A stretch of DNA of 64,000 nt from an uncultured Roseburia sp. (GTDB taxonomy: Bacteria; Bacillota_A; Clostridia; Lachnospirales; Lachnospiraceae), in contig USRX01000003.1 of the NCBI GenBank assembly GCA_900557275.1, forward strand, positions 62,001-126,000, given 5' to 3'. This document shows, one piece after another, positions 18,103 through 26,474 of this stretch (position 1 is the first letter of the stretch; the number at the start of each line of letters is the position of its first letter). The notes below the pieces were generated by a model that was given only the letters and a program-made list of their open reading frames with translations, was not told where the DNA came from and made no database searches. Position numbers and translations under genes: made by a program.

Positions 18103-18131
18103 ATCATAATACTTTTCTTTTCAGATGTCAA
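18103..18131 (-). promoter_or_regulatory. Promoter of the T-box leader
   Basis: TTGACA (18126-18131), exactly 17 bp, TATGAT (18103-18108) on the minus strand. Transcription should start near 18096, at the beginning of the T-box. Confidence 0.85.
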
Positions 18132-18223
18132 GACCTATTTCAATAAAATTGTCAAACAATTTACTGTTGCAATATCCTGACCGAAAATTCACATCGTTCT
18201 GCCAGACATTACTTTCGACTATC

Positions 18224-19183
18224 TTATGAGAAGTATACCAGTTCTTCTTCCGGTGCATCTACTTTCTTAACATCGATGGCATAAAGAACCGGTCCTTTAC
18301 CACGATATTCCTTGGCAAATTCATAATGCAGCTCCGCGGTTATATCCACCCAGGATTTATGCGGAATTGTTGCCGCCTGATCGTATTTACACTTAAATCC
18401 GATAAACTGGATATCTTCTGCGCAACAGGTCATGGCAAAACGTCCCGGTACAAAGATCGGTTTTTTGCCCATTTTCTCCGGACGGTATACAAGACCAAGG
18501 AAACGGATCTTCTTGCCCTCATATTTTTTCGGATTGTCCTGTACATCCAGATAAAAAATGCCATAATCTTCATCTGTGATGTGAATGATATCCTGATTCA
18601 GATCATACGGAAGCTCTTCCATATCATTTTCGTCAATGGTGCCGTCTTCCCGCTCATATACGATCTGCGCTTTCCGGTTGACTGCCTTAATCGTACGACG
18701 GAACTTTCCTTTTGGCGTATCATCATTGCAGCGGTTAAAGATAACCACATCTGTATTAAACACCTGTTCCATCATCATCGGACGCATGTTGTTCAAATAC
18801 ATTTCGTAAGTAGATGCATCCACCGTGGTCAGCTGCTGTACGATCTGCCAGCCCTTCGGCAGATCCATTTCCATGATCAAAGCAGCTTCCCATGTACCAT
18901 TATATTCAATAAAGACCTGATCTGGCTCAAATTCTGCATTACACTCATTCAGAAATTCTGCAGTGAATTTTTCTTCTGATTCAACGCCTACTACTATCGT
19001 ATTGATCTTTGCAAGCTTTTCTTCATCATATTCTTCATCGCCATCTTCACAAGCAATAATCAGATTTTTGTTTCCTGTACCAAAATCATTTTCCAACAGC
19101 GTCTCAGTGATCATGCTGGTCTTGCCACTGTCCATGAATCCGGTAAATAAATATACTGGAATATCCATATCTGTACTCTCCAT
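18224..19183 (-). CDS. CobW/COG0523-like GTPase fused to a YcgQ-like (DUF1980/TIGR03943) domain
   Basis: A 319-residue protein in two parts. Residues 1-180 form a CobW-like P-loop domain with GFMDSGKTS at 15-23, but the family's CxCC metal motif is absent. From about residue 200 the chain has KKIRFLGLVYRP, GRFAMTCCAEDIQF, GFKC and WVDITAELHYE, the pattern of the soluble half of YcgQ, a protein normally encoded beside the permease-like YcgR. The ATG at 19183 is preferred because the frame further upstream opens with TTG and lacks a ribosome site. The second COG0523 gene lies 140 bp upstream. I infer a role in metal handling or sensing. Confidence 0.8.
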   Translation of the reverse strand: MESTDMDIPVYLFTGFMDSGKTSMITETLLENDFGTGNKNLIIACEDGDEEYDEEKLAKINTIVVGVESEEKFTAEFLNECNAEFEPDQVFIEYNGTWEAALIMEMDLPKGWQIVQQLTTVDASTYEMYLNNMRPMMMEQVFNTDVVIFNRCNDDTPKGKFRRTIKAVNRKAQIVYEREDGTIDENDMEELPYDLNQDIIHITDEDYGIFYLDVQDNPKKYEGKKIRFLGLVYRPEKMGKKPIFVPGRFAMTCCAEDIQFIGFKCKYDQAATIPHKSWVDITAELHYEFAKEYRGKGPVLYAIDVKKVDAPEEELVYFS

Positions 19184-19363
19184 TCCGCTGCCTTTTTTCC
19201 TGTTCCGACAGCATTCTTTCAAATAGCAATTCTATAAATTTCTCTATGAATTTTATTGCACCGCCCAGATGAAGCGGTGCAATATACCATATTTTTCATT
19301 TTTGTCTCTAAACAAACTGTCATCCTAACAGAACTCATCTGCATCTAGTCTTAATCTGTGCAA

Positions 19364-20524
19364 TTATGCGATATGGAACAGCTGCTCCAGACCTTTTTCG
19401 TCGATATCGGTTCCGATAACACAGAGACGTCCGGTATAATCCGGTTCTCCTGCACGGACTTCATACTCGCCCGGAACCATATCAAAGTAGATCCATGTAC
19501 CGTCTTCTGCCGGAACCATGCCTTTTGCACGGAGGATCACACCATAATCTTCGGTATCACAAAGTGTCTTCAGGATGCTCTCCACATCTTCTCTGGTGTA
19601 TTTATGCGGAGTCTCTCTGCCCCAGCTTGTAAATACTTCATCTGCATCATGGTGGTGGTCATGTCCACAGCCGCACTCATCATCATGATGGTGGTCATGT
19701 CCACAGCTGCACTCATCATCGTGATGGTGGTCATGTCCACAGCTGCACTCATCGTCATGGTCATGATGATGCTCATGATCATGGTCGTGATCATGGTCGT
19801 GATGATGCTCATGGTCATGGTCGTGATCATGGTCGTGATGATGCTCATGGTCATGGTCGTGATGATGCTCATGGTCATGCTCATGCATATGTTTTTTCGC
19901 CTCTTCCATCAGCTCAGCTGTCAGGGTATCCTGATCTTCCATTGCGCTTAAGATCTGCTGTCCGCTGATCTCATCCCACGGAGTGGTAATGATAACTGCT
20001 TTCGGGTTTACCGCCTGCAGGTCTTTGACACATTTCTCCAGTTTTTCCGGAGTCATGTTCTGTGTACGGCTCAGAACGATGGTCGCAGCATTTTCCACCT
20101 GATTGGTAAAAAACTCGCCAAATGCACGCATCTGTTTTGTTGCTTTTACAGCATTTGCAACGGTAACCAGCGCATTTACTTTTGCGTCATGGGTATCTTC
20201 GATCTTCTTTACAGAAGTAAGAACGTCAGAAAGTTTGCCTACGCCAGACGGCTCGATAAGGATGCGGTCCGGATGATAAGTATCAATAACTTCTGCAAGG
20301 CTTCTTGTAAAATCACCTACCAGTGAACAACAGATACAGCCGGAATTCAGCTCTTTGATCTCGATTCCGGAATCTTTTAAAAATCCTCCGTCGATACCGA
20401 CTTCGCCATACTCATTTTCTACCAGTACGACTTTCTCATTCGCAAACACTTCTTCCAGCATTTTTTTAATAAAAGTTGTTTTACCGGCTCCAAGAAAACC
20501 GGATATAATATCTATTTTTGTCAT
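19364..20524 (-). CDS. COG0523/CobW GTPase with long His-rich metal-binding insert
   Basis: A 386-residue P-loop GTPase of the metallochaperone family (YeiR, YjiA, ZNG1). It shows GFLGAGKTT at residues 9-17, the conserved metal motif GCICC at 62-66, and SRTQ in the guanine-binding position. Between about residues 210 and 300 lie dozens of His residues in HDHEHHHDHD units followed by three C-x-C-GHDHHHDD units, a probable zinc reservoir. The C-terminal domain (about 310-386) is the usual CobW C-domain. Promoter at 20575-20603. Such proteins typically deliver zinc under metal starvation; the metal here is inferred. Confidence 0.92.
   Translation of the reverse strand: MTKIDIISGFLGAGKTTFIKKMLEEVFANEKVVLVENEYGEVGIDGGFLKDSGIEIKELNSGCICCSLVGDFTRSLAEVIDTYHPDRILIEPSGVGKLSDVLTSVKKIEDTHDAKVNALVTVANAVKATKQMRAFGEFFTNQVENAATIVLSRTQNMTPEKLEKCVKDLQAVNPKAVIITTPWDEISGQQILSAMEDQDTLTAELMEEAKKHMHEHDHEHHHDHDHEHHHDHDHDHDHEHHHDHDHDHDHEHHHDHDDECSCGHDHHHDDECSCGHDHHHDDECGCGHDHHHDADEVFTSWGRETPHKYTREDVESILKTLCDTEDYGVILRAKGMVPAEDGTWIYFDMVPGEYEVRAGEPDYTGRLCVIGTDIDEKGLEQLFHIA
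19648..19890. repeat. Low-complexity repeat coding the His-rich insert
   Basis: Tandem degenerate units of the type CATGGTCATGGTCGTGAT on the plus strand, plus three longer near-identical units over 19650-19755, encode the His/Asp/Glu-rich part of the COG0523 protein. Such tracts expand and shrink easily. Confidence 0.85.
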
Positions 20525-20574
20525 AATAAAATACGCCTCCTGTATTTATAATTACAATTCATTCATCGTTTCTA

Positions 20575-20603
20575 ATCATAGCCCGAGGACCCAAAAAAGT
20601 CAA
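20575..20603 (-). promoter_or_regulatory. Promoter of the COG0523 gene pair
   Basis: TTGACT (20598-20603), 17 bp, TATGAT (20575-20580) on the minus strand; the -35 box overlaps the end of the preceding gene. An imperfect AT-rich dyad (ATTTATAATTACAAT, about 20544-20558) just past the transcription start resembles the 7-1-7 layout of Fur/Zur boxes, but the match is weak. Confidence 0.6.
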
Positions 20604-21484
20604 TGGGTCACGATTCCCTTTTCCATCAGGAACACCGGGCGGTAAGATTCTTTCGCTTTGCGCAGTCCATCTGATCCGGCATCATCTTCCCGGTTGACAT
20701 AAAGATACTCTGGCGCTTCATGAAGCAGAAACTGCTGGTTGATCATCGGATATGCCCCCGGCACATCAGCAAACGCTTTTTCAATGTGTACCACAAACAT
20801 GTCCGGATTCAGCTTTTCTCCCAAAGTAAAAGCCACCACTCTGCCCTCTGCCCGAAGCACTCCACCGGTCAGATGCAGTTCTTTGTACAGGCGGAGCGCA
20901 TTTAAAGTCACACACATTTCCGCCCGCTTCTCCTCATCTTCTTCACAGCCGTTTTGAGTTCGCCATTTCAGAGCCATCTGGAAACAGTCTTCCACGTTTT
21001 CATCCGTCAATTTTTCATACGACCAGTCCGGATAGGTGTTTTTAAACTTATTCACATGATTTTTCTTTCCATGATATTTTTTCCCTGAAAGACTAATCAG
21101 TTTTTCTGTTTCATAGACATAATCTGCCACATCACGGACATATGTGATCTTATATTTGCCCGGATACCAGCATTCCAGTTTTTCAAAATCCGATGGAGTG
21201 ACCAGATGCAGCCGGAAAGGATGTCCTTCCTCCTGCGCCTGCCGTTCCAGCAGTTCAATTGTTTCCTTCTGGTCTTCCTCTGCCCCATAAGGGAAAGAAA
21301 AGCTCCAGGGACTTTCCATATCCCGAAATACGAGACAGTTTCCTTTCATCTCAAACTCTGTGGGATACTGTCTGCTCCAGAGATAGATATTTGCAAATGT
21401 CATATCACAGCAACGGTCCTTTTTCATAGAAAGATACCGTTCCAGCAATGCCCGGTCTTCCAGGCTTACTTTTTTATAATCCAT
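20600..21484 (-). CDS. DUF2156 protein (phosphatidylglycerol lysyltransferase C-terminal-like, GNAT fold)
   Basis: A 294-residue soluble protein made of two GNAT-like halves, matching the catalytic domain of MprF but without its membrane part. Recognisable segments are CCDMTFANIYLWS near residue 25, GKKYHGKKNHVNKF near 135-147 and YLYVNREDDAGSDGLRKAKESYRP near the end, given here by its core REDDAGSDGLRKAK. Such stand-alone proteins may transfer aminoacyl groups from tRNA to an unknown acceptor. The gene is single, between the exporter and COG0523 genes. Confidence 0.85.
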   Translation of the reverse strand: MDYKKVSLEDRALLERYLSMKKDRCCDMTFANIYLWSRQYPTEFEMKGNCLVFRDMESPWSFSFPYGAEEDQKETIELLERQAQEEGHPFRLHLVTPSDFEKLECWYPGKYKITYVRDVADYVYETEKLISLSGKKYHGKKNHVNKFKNTYPDWSYEKLTDENVEDCFQMALKWRTQNGCEEDEEKRAEMCVTLNALRLYKELHLTGGVLRAEGRVVAFTLGEKLNPDMFVVHIEKAFADVPGAYPMINQQFLLHEAPEYLYVNREDDAGSDGLRKAKESYRPVFLMEKGIVTH

Positions 21485-21511
21485 TTTTAGATTCCTCTTA
21501 TTGTTCTTAGC

Positions 21512-21554
21512 ATCATTGTTAGTGTCTGTTTATTTTGCTGATCCTAACAATGAT
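21512..21554. other. Perfect 11-bp inverted repeat before the DUF2156 gene
   Basis: ATCATTGTTAG (21512-21522) and CTAACAATGAT (21544-21554) pair perfectly around a 21-nt loop. There is no U run on either side, so it is not a standard terminator. It lies in the leader of the DUF2156 gene and could be an operator or RNA hairpin. Confidence 0.5.
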
Positions 21555-21657
21555 ATTTTCTGTATTCTTTATTCATGATGGCAACGTTCTTCTATCATAT
21601 CATTCAGATAAGGATCGCTGTACCATATTTATCTTTTTTTCGCCAACAAAAACAGCA

Positions 21658-23394
21658 TTACCCCCCAAACTGCATCGTATACAGATCATGATAGATACCA
21701 CCCTTTTCAAGCAACTCTTCATGAGTACCTGATTCTTCAATGCCTTCCTCTGTCAGCACAAGAATCTTTTCTGCATTACGGATTGTTGACAGTCTGTGTG
21801 CGATAACAAATGTAGTACGGTTTTTCGCCAGTTTCTCCAGTGATTCCTGCACCACCCGTTCACTCTCATTATCCAGTGCAGATGTAGCCTCGTCAAAGAT
21901 CAGCACCGGCGGATTTTTCAGAAATACTCTTGCGATAGAAAGACGCTGCTTTTGTCCACCGGACAGTTTCACGCCCCTCTGACCGATATCCGTATCATAT
22001 CCATCCGGAAAACTCATGATAAAATCATGGGCATTGGCATTTTTTGCCGCCTGAATAACTTCTTTCCGGGATGCATCCGGCTTTCCATAACGGATATTTT
22101 CCAGGATCGTTCCCGCAAACAGATACACATCCTGCTGCACGATGCCGATATGATTCCGGAGACTTTTCAAAGTCAGATGGGAAATATCTTTGCCATCAAT
22201 ACAGATCCTGCCCTCTGTCGGCTCGTAAAATCTCGGGATCAGGCTGCACAGTGTCGTCTTTCCAGCTCCAGAAGGGCCTACAAGCGCCACATATTCTCCG
22301 GCAGGCACTTCCATGGAAACATGTTCCAGAACCATCTGGTCTGCATCCGCATAATGGAACGATACATCATCAAACGTGATCGTTCCTTTCACATCCGTAA
22401 GCTCCTGCGCGTCTTTTGCATCCTGAATATCCGGCTCGATCTCCAGTATCTCCACAAAACGTTCAAATCCGGAATATCCATTCTGGAACTGCTCTGTGAA
22501 ATCGATCAGCGTCTTGATCGGATCTGTAAACACATTAATATACAGTAAAAATGCTACAAGATCTGTGATCTGACAGGTCTGCCGCGTGATCATAATGCCG
22601 CCTGCAATGATAACCACCGCTGTGATCGCCACGGTAAACGCAGTCAGTCCTGCATTATAACCGCCCATATATCGGTAGCTGTTCTTTTTCGCATCCAGAA
22701 ATCCACAGTTCCCCACTTTGAACTTTTCACATTCAATGTCTTCGTTAGCAAAGGATTTTACCACACGGATTCCGGAAAGGTTATCCTCGATCTGTTCATT
22801 AATCCCGGCAATCTTAACACGGTTCTGACGGAATGCTTTTTTCATTTTCTTATTGAAAAAGTACGCATAGATCAGCATAAACGGCACCAGTATAAACGCT
22901 GCCAGCGTCAATCTCGGACTGATCCCGATCATGATCACAAATGCCCCCACCAGTTTGATCAGTGAGATCACGATATTTTCCGGTCCATGATGCAGCAACT
23001 CTGAAATATCAAACAGATCCGATGTGATCCTGGACATCAGCTGCCCCACTTTCTGGTCATCATAAAAGTTAAAGGATAACTTCTGATAATGCGAAAATAT
23101 CTCTGCACGCATGTCATACTCAATCTTTGCACCCATAACATGTCCATAATTGGCAATAAAATAATTTCCATAAAACTGCACAACGATCAGCACCAGCATC
23201 ACGATTCCAAGACGCATGATCGTATGCAGTGCCTCCTGTGCGCCAAAGTAAACGACCTGTGACGTAATATAACGCACGATCAGCGGAATCGCCAGGGATA
23301 CAGCAGCTGCCACCAGTGCAAAAAACATATCTGCCCAGAAGATCCCACGGTAGGGCTTATAGTAGGAGAACATTCTCCGGAGATTCTTTTTCAA
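21658..23394 (-). CDS. ABC exporter, fused membrane and ATPase domains
   Basis: A 578-residue half-transporter of the MsbA/multidrug type, working as a dimer. Six transmembrane helices span about residues 15-310, and the ATPase follows with Walker A GPSGAGKTTL, signature LSGGQKQR, Walker B VLIFDEATSALD and the switch IAHRLST. Substrate is not predictable. It lies divergent to the LUD gene with a 312-bp gap that contains the LUD promoter; no partner half-transporter is next to it, so a homodimer is likely. Confidence 0.93.
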   Translation of the reverse strand: MKKNLRRMFSYYKPYRGIFWADMFFALVAAAVSLAIPLIVRYITSQVVYFGAQEALHTIMRLGIVMLVLIVVQFYGNYFIANYGHVMGAKIEYDMRAEIFSHYQKLSFNFYDDQKVGQLMSRITSDLFDISELLHHGPENIVISLIKLVGAFVIMIGISPRLTLAAFILVPFMLIYAYFFNKKMKKAFRQNRVKIAGINEQIEDNLSGIRVVKSFANEDIECEKFKVGNCGFLDAKKNSYRYMGGYNAGLTAFTVAITAVVIIAGGIMITRQTCQITDLVAFLLYINVFTDPIKTLIDFTEQFQNGYSGFERFVEILEIEPDIQDAKDAQELTDVKGTITFDDVSFHYADADQMVLEHVSMEVPAGEYVALVGPSGAGKTTLCSLIPRFYEPTEGRICIDGKDISHLTLKSLRNHIGIVQQDVYLFAGTILENIRYGKPDASRKEVIQAAKNANAHDFIMSFPDGYDTDIGQRGVKLSGGQKQRLSIARVFLKNPPVLIFDEATSALDNESERVVQESLEKLAKNRTTFVIAHRLSTIRNAEKILVLTEEGIEESGTHEELLEKGGIYHDLYTMQFGG

Positions 23395-23610
23395 AATTTA
23401 CTTCCCTCTTTCTACTACAGTACTTTTTTAATCCATCTTTCCATCATATTTTGCTTTTATTTTTTATAGAGTTCTTTATAGTTACGAATTTCCGTTGCTT
23501 TTGGATGTTTTATAATCATTATCCAAAGAATATAACGACATTTCATGAGTATAGCCAACGGCATTCCTCAGAAAGATAGATTTTTTTATCATACTACAGA
23601 AATCCGAGAT

Positions 23611-23639
23611 TTGCAACGTTACCGTTCTTGTGCTACTAT
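23611..23639 (+). promoter_or_regulatory. Promoter of the LUD protein gene
   Basis: TTGCAA (23611-23616), 17 bp, TACTAT (23634-23639). The interval 23395-23610 shows no gene or clear structure. Confidence 0.65.
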
Positions 23640-23706
23640 TATGCTATATCCCTAAATAATAAATAACATCTCAAAAGTAGATTGTTTTTAAAGGAGGAAC
23701 AGATCT

Positions 23707-24345
23707 ATGGATCCGAAAAAAGCTTATTATGAAGTCGTTTCCAAAACGATCATTAAAAATCTTGAAAAACGAAGAATGGAAGGTTATTACTGTGAGACTT
23801 CCACAGATGCTTTAAAGCTGGCGCTTTCTTTCGTAAAGCCCGGCATGAAAGTATCCAATGGCGGTTCTATGACACTGAATGAGTGCGGATTGATGGATGC
23901 GTTGCGTAAAAAATCTGACATCACATTCCTTGACCGTGCAACCGGAAAAACACCGGATGAAGTACAGGATATCCTGCATCAGGCATTGCTCTCTGACTGC
24001 TATTTCATGAGCACCAATGCCATTACGTTAGACGGCGAGTTGGTAAATATTGATGGCAGCGGTAACCGTGTGGCAGCCCTAATCTACGGTCCAAAGGAAG
24101 TCATCATCATCGCCGGCATCAATAAGATCGTATCCGATGTAACCAGCGGATATCAGCGGGTCAAAGACATCGCATCACCGCCAAACTGCCTGCGTCTGAA
24201 CAAAAATACGCCATGTTCCCTGACTGGAAAATGCGGCAACTGCCTAGGCGATGACTGCATCTGCAGCCAGACCGTCATTACCAGACGAAGCGGCATCAAA
24301 GGCCGGATCAAAGTGATCCTTGTAGGGGAAGAACTGGGATATTAA
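23707..24345 (+). CDS. LUD domain protein (lactate utilization family)
   Basis: A 212-residue single-domain member of the LutC/LutB-N family. Typical segments are SNGGSMTLNECGLMDAL near residue 50, ADAIT-like STNAITLDGELVNIDGSGNR near 105-120 (core DGELVNIDGSGNRVAA) and VIIIAGINKIV near 140. The C-terminus has a Cys cluster, CSLTGKCGNC and CICS, that could bind a metal. AAAGGAGG precedes the ATG. No LutA or LutB genes are nearby, so it acts alone here; the biochemical role of solo LUD proteins is not established. Confidence 0.9.
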   Translation: MDPKKAYYEVVSKTIIKNLEKRRMEGYYCETSTDALKLALSFVKPGMKVSNGGSMTLNECGLMDALRKKSDITFLDRATGKTPDEVQDILHQALLSDCYFMSTNAITLDGELVNIDGSGNRVAALIYGPKEVIIIAGINKIVSDVTSGYQRVKDIASPPNCLRLNKNTPCSLTGKCGNCLGDDCICSQTVITRRSGIKGRIKVILVGEELGY

Positions 24346-24369
24346 ATTTTCATGACAGGTAATCACAAA

Positions 24370-24435
24370 ACAGGAGCAAGAAATTCAGCAGTGAGAATCT
24401 TTATTAATTCTACTGTCCGAACTTTTTGCTCCTGT
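24370..24435 (+). terminator. Terminator of the LUD gene
   Basis: ACAGGAGCAA (24370-24379) pairs with TTGCTCCTGT (24426-24435); a second nested stem lies inside the loop, and a T-rich tract follows. Confidence 0.65.
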
Positions 24436-24569
24436 CATTTTGTTATTTCATATTCTGTTATTTACTGTTTCTTTCCAGCTACAGCCAATAATTGCACAAA
24501 ACTAACACGTCTGTCTCATATTACAATCATTTGACCCCGACAGCGCCTCTCTTATCATTTTATAAATTT

Positions 24570-24962
24570 TTACACATCTACCCAGAAATGAAATGCCCCT
24601 CTCATTCCCGGTAATTTATCCAACATATTTACATATATGTTTTCCCGGGTGCTGATCTGCATGATAACATCAAACAATTTTTTCAAATCTTCCTGACTGC
24701 TGCAAAAGCAGACCATTTCATCCTGTCCATCATCCTGGTTACATGGGAAAAGATAGGGCGGTTTTAGTTCTTTATCCGCAAACAGAATATAAGAAATCTC
24801 AGATTCCACCGCAGTATGACGTTTCAACCTTTTTTTATATGTTATCGTTTTACCAGTGGCCATATTCTGTTTCATTTCCTGTTTTGCCAGATCTACGATC
24901 TGCTCTGCAACCGGAGAAAATTCCGCATAACTCGTTCCCTTTAATTCATCTGAAAAACTCAT
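24570..24962 (-). CDS. Conserved hypothetical protein
   Basis: A 130-residue soluble protein of unknown family. The chosen ATG has GGGAG at good spacing and lies 17 bp after the transporter stop codon; a longer frame starting 16 codons earlier lacks a ribosome site and would overlap the transporter. The chain has a mixed helical first half (FSPVAEQIVDLAKQEMKQN) and a beta-rich second half with a few cysteines. It is the last gene of an argS-transporter transcript. No function can be proposed. Confidence 0.6.
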   Translation of the reverse strand: MSFSDELKGTSYAEFSPVAEQIVDLAKQEMKQNMATGKTITYKKRLKRHTAVESEISYILFADKELKPPYLFPCNQDDGQDEMVCFCSSQEDLKKLFDVIMQISTRENIYVNMLDKLPGMRGAFHFWVDV

Positions 24963-24978
24963 TTCAATCTCCCTTCTG

Positions 24979-26442
24979 CTACTGCTTCTTCTTTTTTGAT
25001 GCAATACCAAAGATCAGCACCAGCAATGCTACCGCAAAAATCATCCAGCCTACTAACGTCTTTGTTCCCATCTTTGCAAAGGTGTCATAATAGCCTTTCA
25101 GGTATACGATGACGATGATCGCCGGAAGTATGTAAGTCATGTAAAAACGCAATGCGCCGGAAAGTTTCATGCCTTTTCCGGTGTTGGCTTCTTTCAGGAA
25201 GTTATCCCATCCCCAGCCGTTTTTCTTCACACAGAACAGAACGAAAATCATACTGCCCAGTGGAAGCAGGTTGTAGGATACTAGGAAGTCCTCCAGATCC
25301 ATGACGCTGGAACCTGCGCCGATCGGCTGGAATCCGGAAAGCAGATTGAAGCCAAGTACGGCAGGCATAGACAGCAGAATTACAAGGATAATATTAAATC
25401 CTACCGCTTTTTTTCTACTCCAGCCACCCATATCCATGTAAAAGGACACGATATTTTCAAATACTGCAATTACAGTTGACAGTGCCGCAAATGACATAAA
25501 GATAAAGAAGCAGGTTCCCCATATTCTTCCACCACTCATATGGTTAAATACGTTTGGCAGTGTGATAAACAGCAGGGATGGACCTGCATCCGGCTGTACA
25601 TTGTAAGCAAAGCATGCAGGGATAATGATAAAACCTGCCATCAGAGCTACAAAAGTATCCAGGATCACGATATTTTTTGCTTCTCCTCCAATGGTCTGCT
25701 CTTTCTGCAGATAACTTCCAAAGATTTCCATGGCGCCGATACCAACGCTCAGCGTGAAGAACGCATGGGTCATAGCATCAAATACTACCGGGCCAAGTCC
25801 CCGTTCCCTGATTGCATCCAGATTAGGAACAAGATAAAACTTTACGCCAACCCCCGCATTTGGAAGCACAAGCGAATGCACGGCAAGTACAACGATCAAG
25901 ATGATCAGAAGACTCATCATTACCTTCATGATCTTCTCAATACCATTCTGCAATCCAAGGGCGCATATGCCAAATGCGACTATGATCGCAACAATCGCCC
26001 AGCCTGCCATTGTTCCCGGAGAGCCAAGCATATCACTGAAAGCTCCGCCTACCTGTTCTGAACTCATATCAGCAAGTTTTCCAGTAGCTGAACGATAGAC
26101 ATAGAAAAACATCCAGCCTGTTACCATCGTATAAAACATCATCAGAAGATAATTTCCAAAAATAGAAAACCATTTAAAATGATGCCAGGATGTTCCCTCT
26201 GGTTCTAATACTTCATAAGCCCTGGAAGCACCTTTGCGACTTCCCCGACCAACGGAAAATTCGCAGACCATAATTGGGAATCCAAGGACGATGAGAAACA
26301 GCAGATAGATCAGAATAAAAGCCGCTCCTCCATTTTCTCCGCAGATATACGGAAATTTCCATACATTTCCAAGCCCCACTGCACAACCTGCGGACACAAG
26401 GATGAATCCAAGACGGGATCCAAAACTCTCTCTTTCTTTCAT
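24979..26442 (-). CDS. Sodium-dependent transporter of the SNF (neurotransmitter:Na+ symporter) family
   Basis: A 487-residue membrane protein with about twelve hydrophobic segments. The first helix carries SAGCAVGLGNVWKFPY, the family's substrate and sodium site with the unwound GLGN centre. Bacterial members such as LeuT, TnaT and MhsT import amino acids with sodium. It lies 32 bp after argS and is probably co-transcribed, but its substrate cannot be chosen; the Lys-rich C-terminus lies in the cytoplasm. Confidence 0.92.
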   Translation of the reverse strand: MKERESFGSRLGFILVSAGCAVGLGNVWKFPYICGENGGAAFILIYLLFLIVLGFPIMVCEFSVGRGSRKGASRAYEVLEPEGTSWHHFKWFSIFGNYLLMMFYTMVTGWMFFYVYRSATGKLADMSSEQVGGAFSDMLGSPGTMAGWAIVAIIVAFGICALGLQNGIEKIMKVMMSLLIILIVVLAVHSLVLPNAGVGVKFYLVPNLDAIRERGLGPVVFDAMTHAFFTLSVGIGAMEIFGSYLQKEQTIGGEAKNIVILDTFVALMAGFIIIPACFAYNVQPDAGPSLLFITLPNVFNHMSGGRIWGTCFFIFMSFAALSTVIAVFENIVSFYMDMGGWSRKKAVGFNIILVILLSMPAVLGFNLLSGFQPIGAGSSVMDLEDFLVSYNLLPLGSMIFVLFCVKKNGWGWDNFLKEANTGKGMKLSGALRFYMTYILPAIIVIVYLKGYYDTFAKMGTKTLVGWMIFAVALLVLIFGIASKKKKQ

Positions 26443-26474
26443 ATCCTTCTCTTTAAACTTTCTAATTTATTTTT

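Noticed and set aside
19255..19283. 10-bp inverted repeat between the two COG0523 genes as terminator
   Set aside because: No U run follows on the minus strand; the role is unclear, so no terminator is claimed.
19570..19884. Open frames opposite the His-rich COG0523 gene (Met/Thr-rich and Val/Met-rich)
   Set aside because: They are shadows of the repetitive His codons in other frames.
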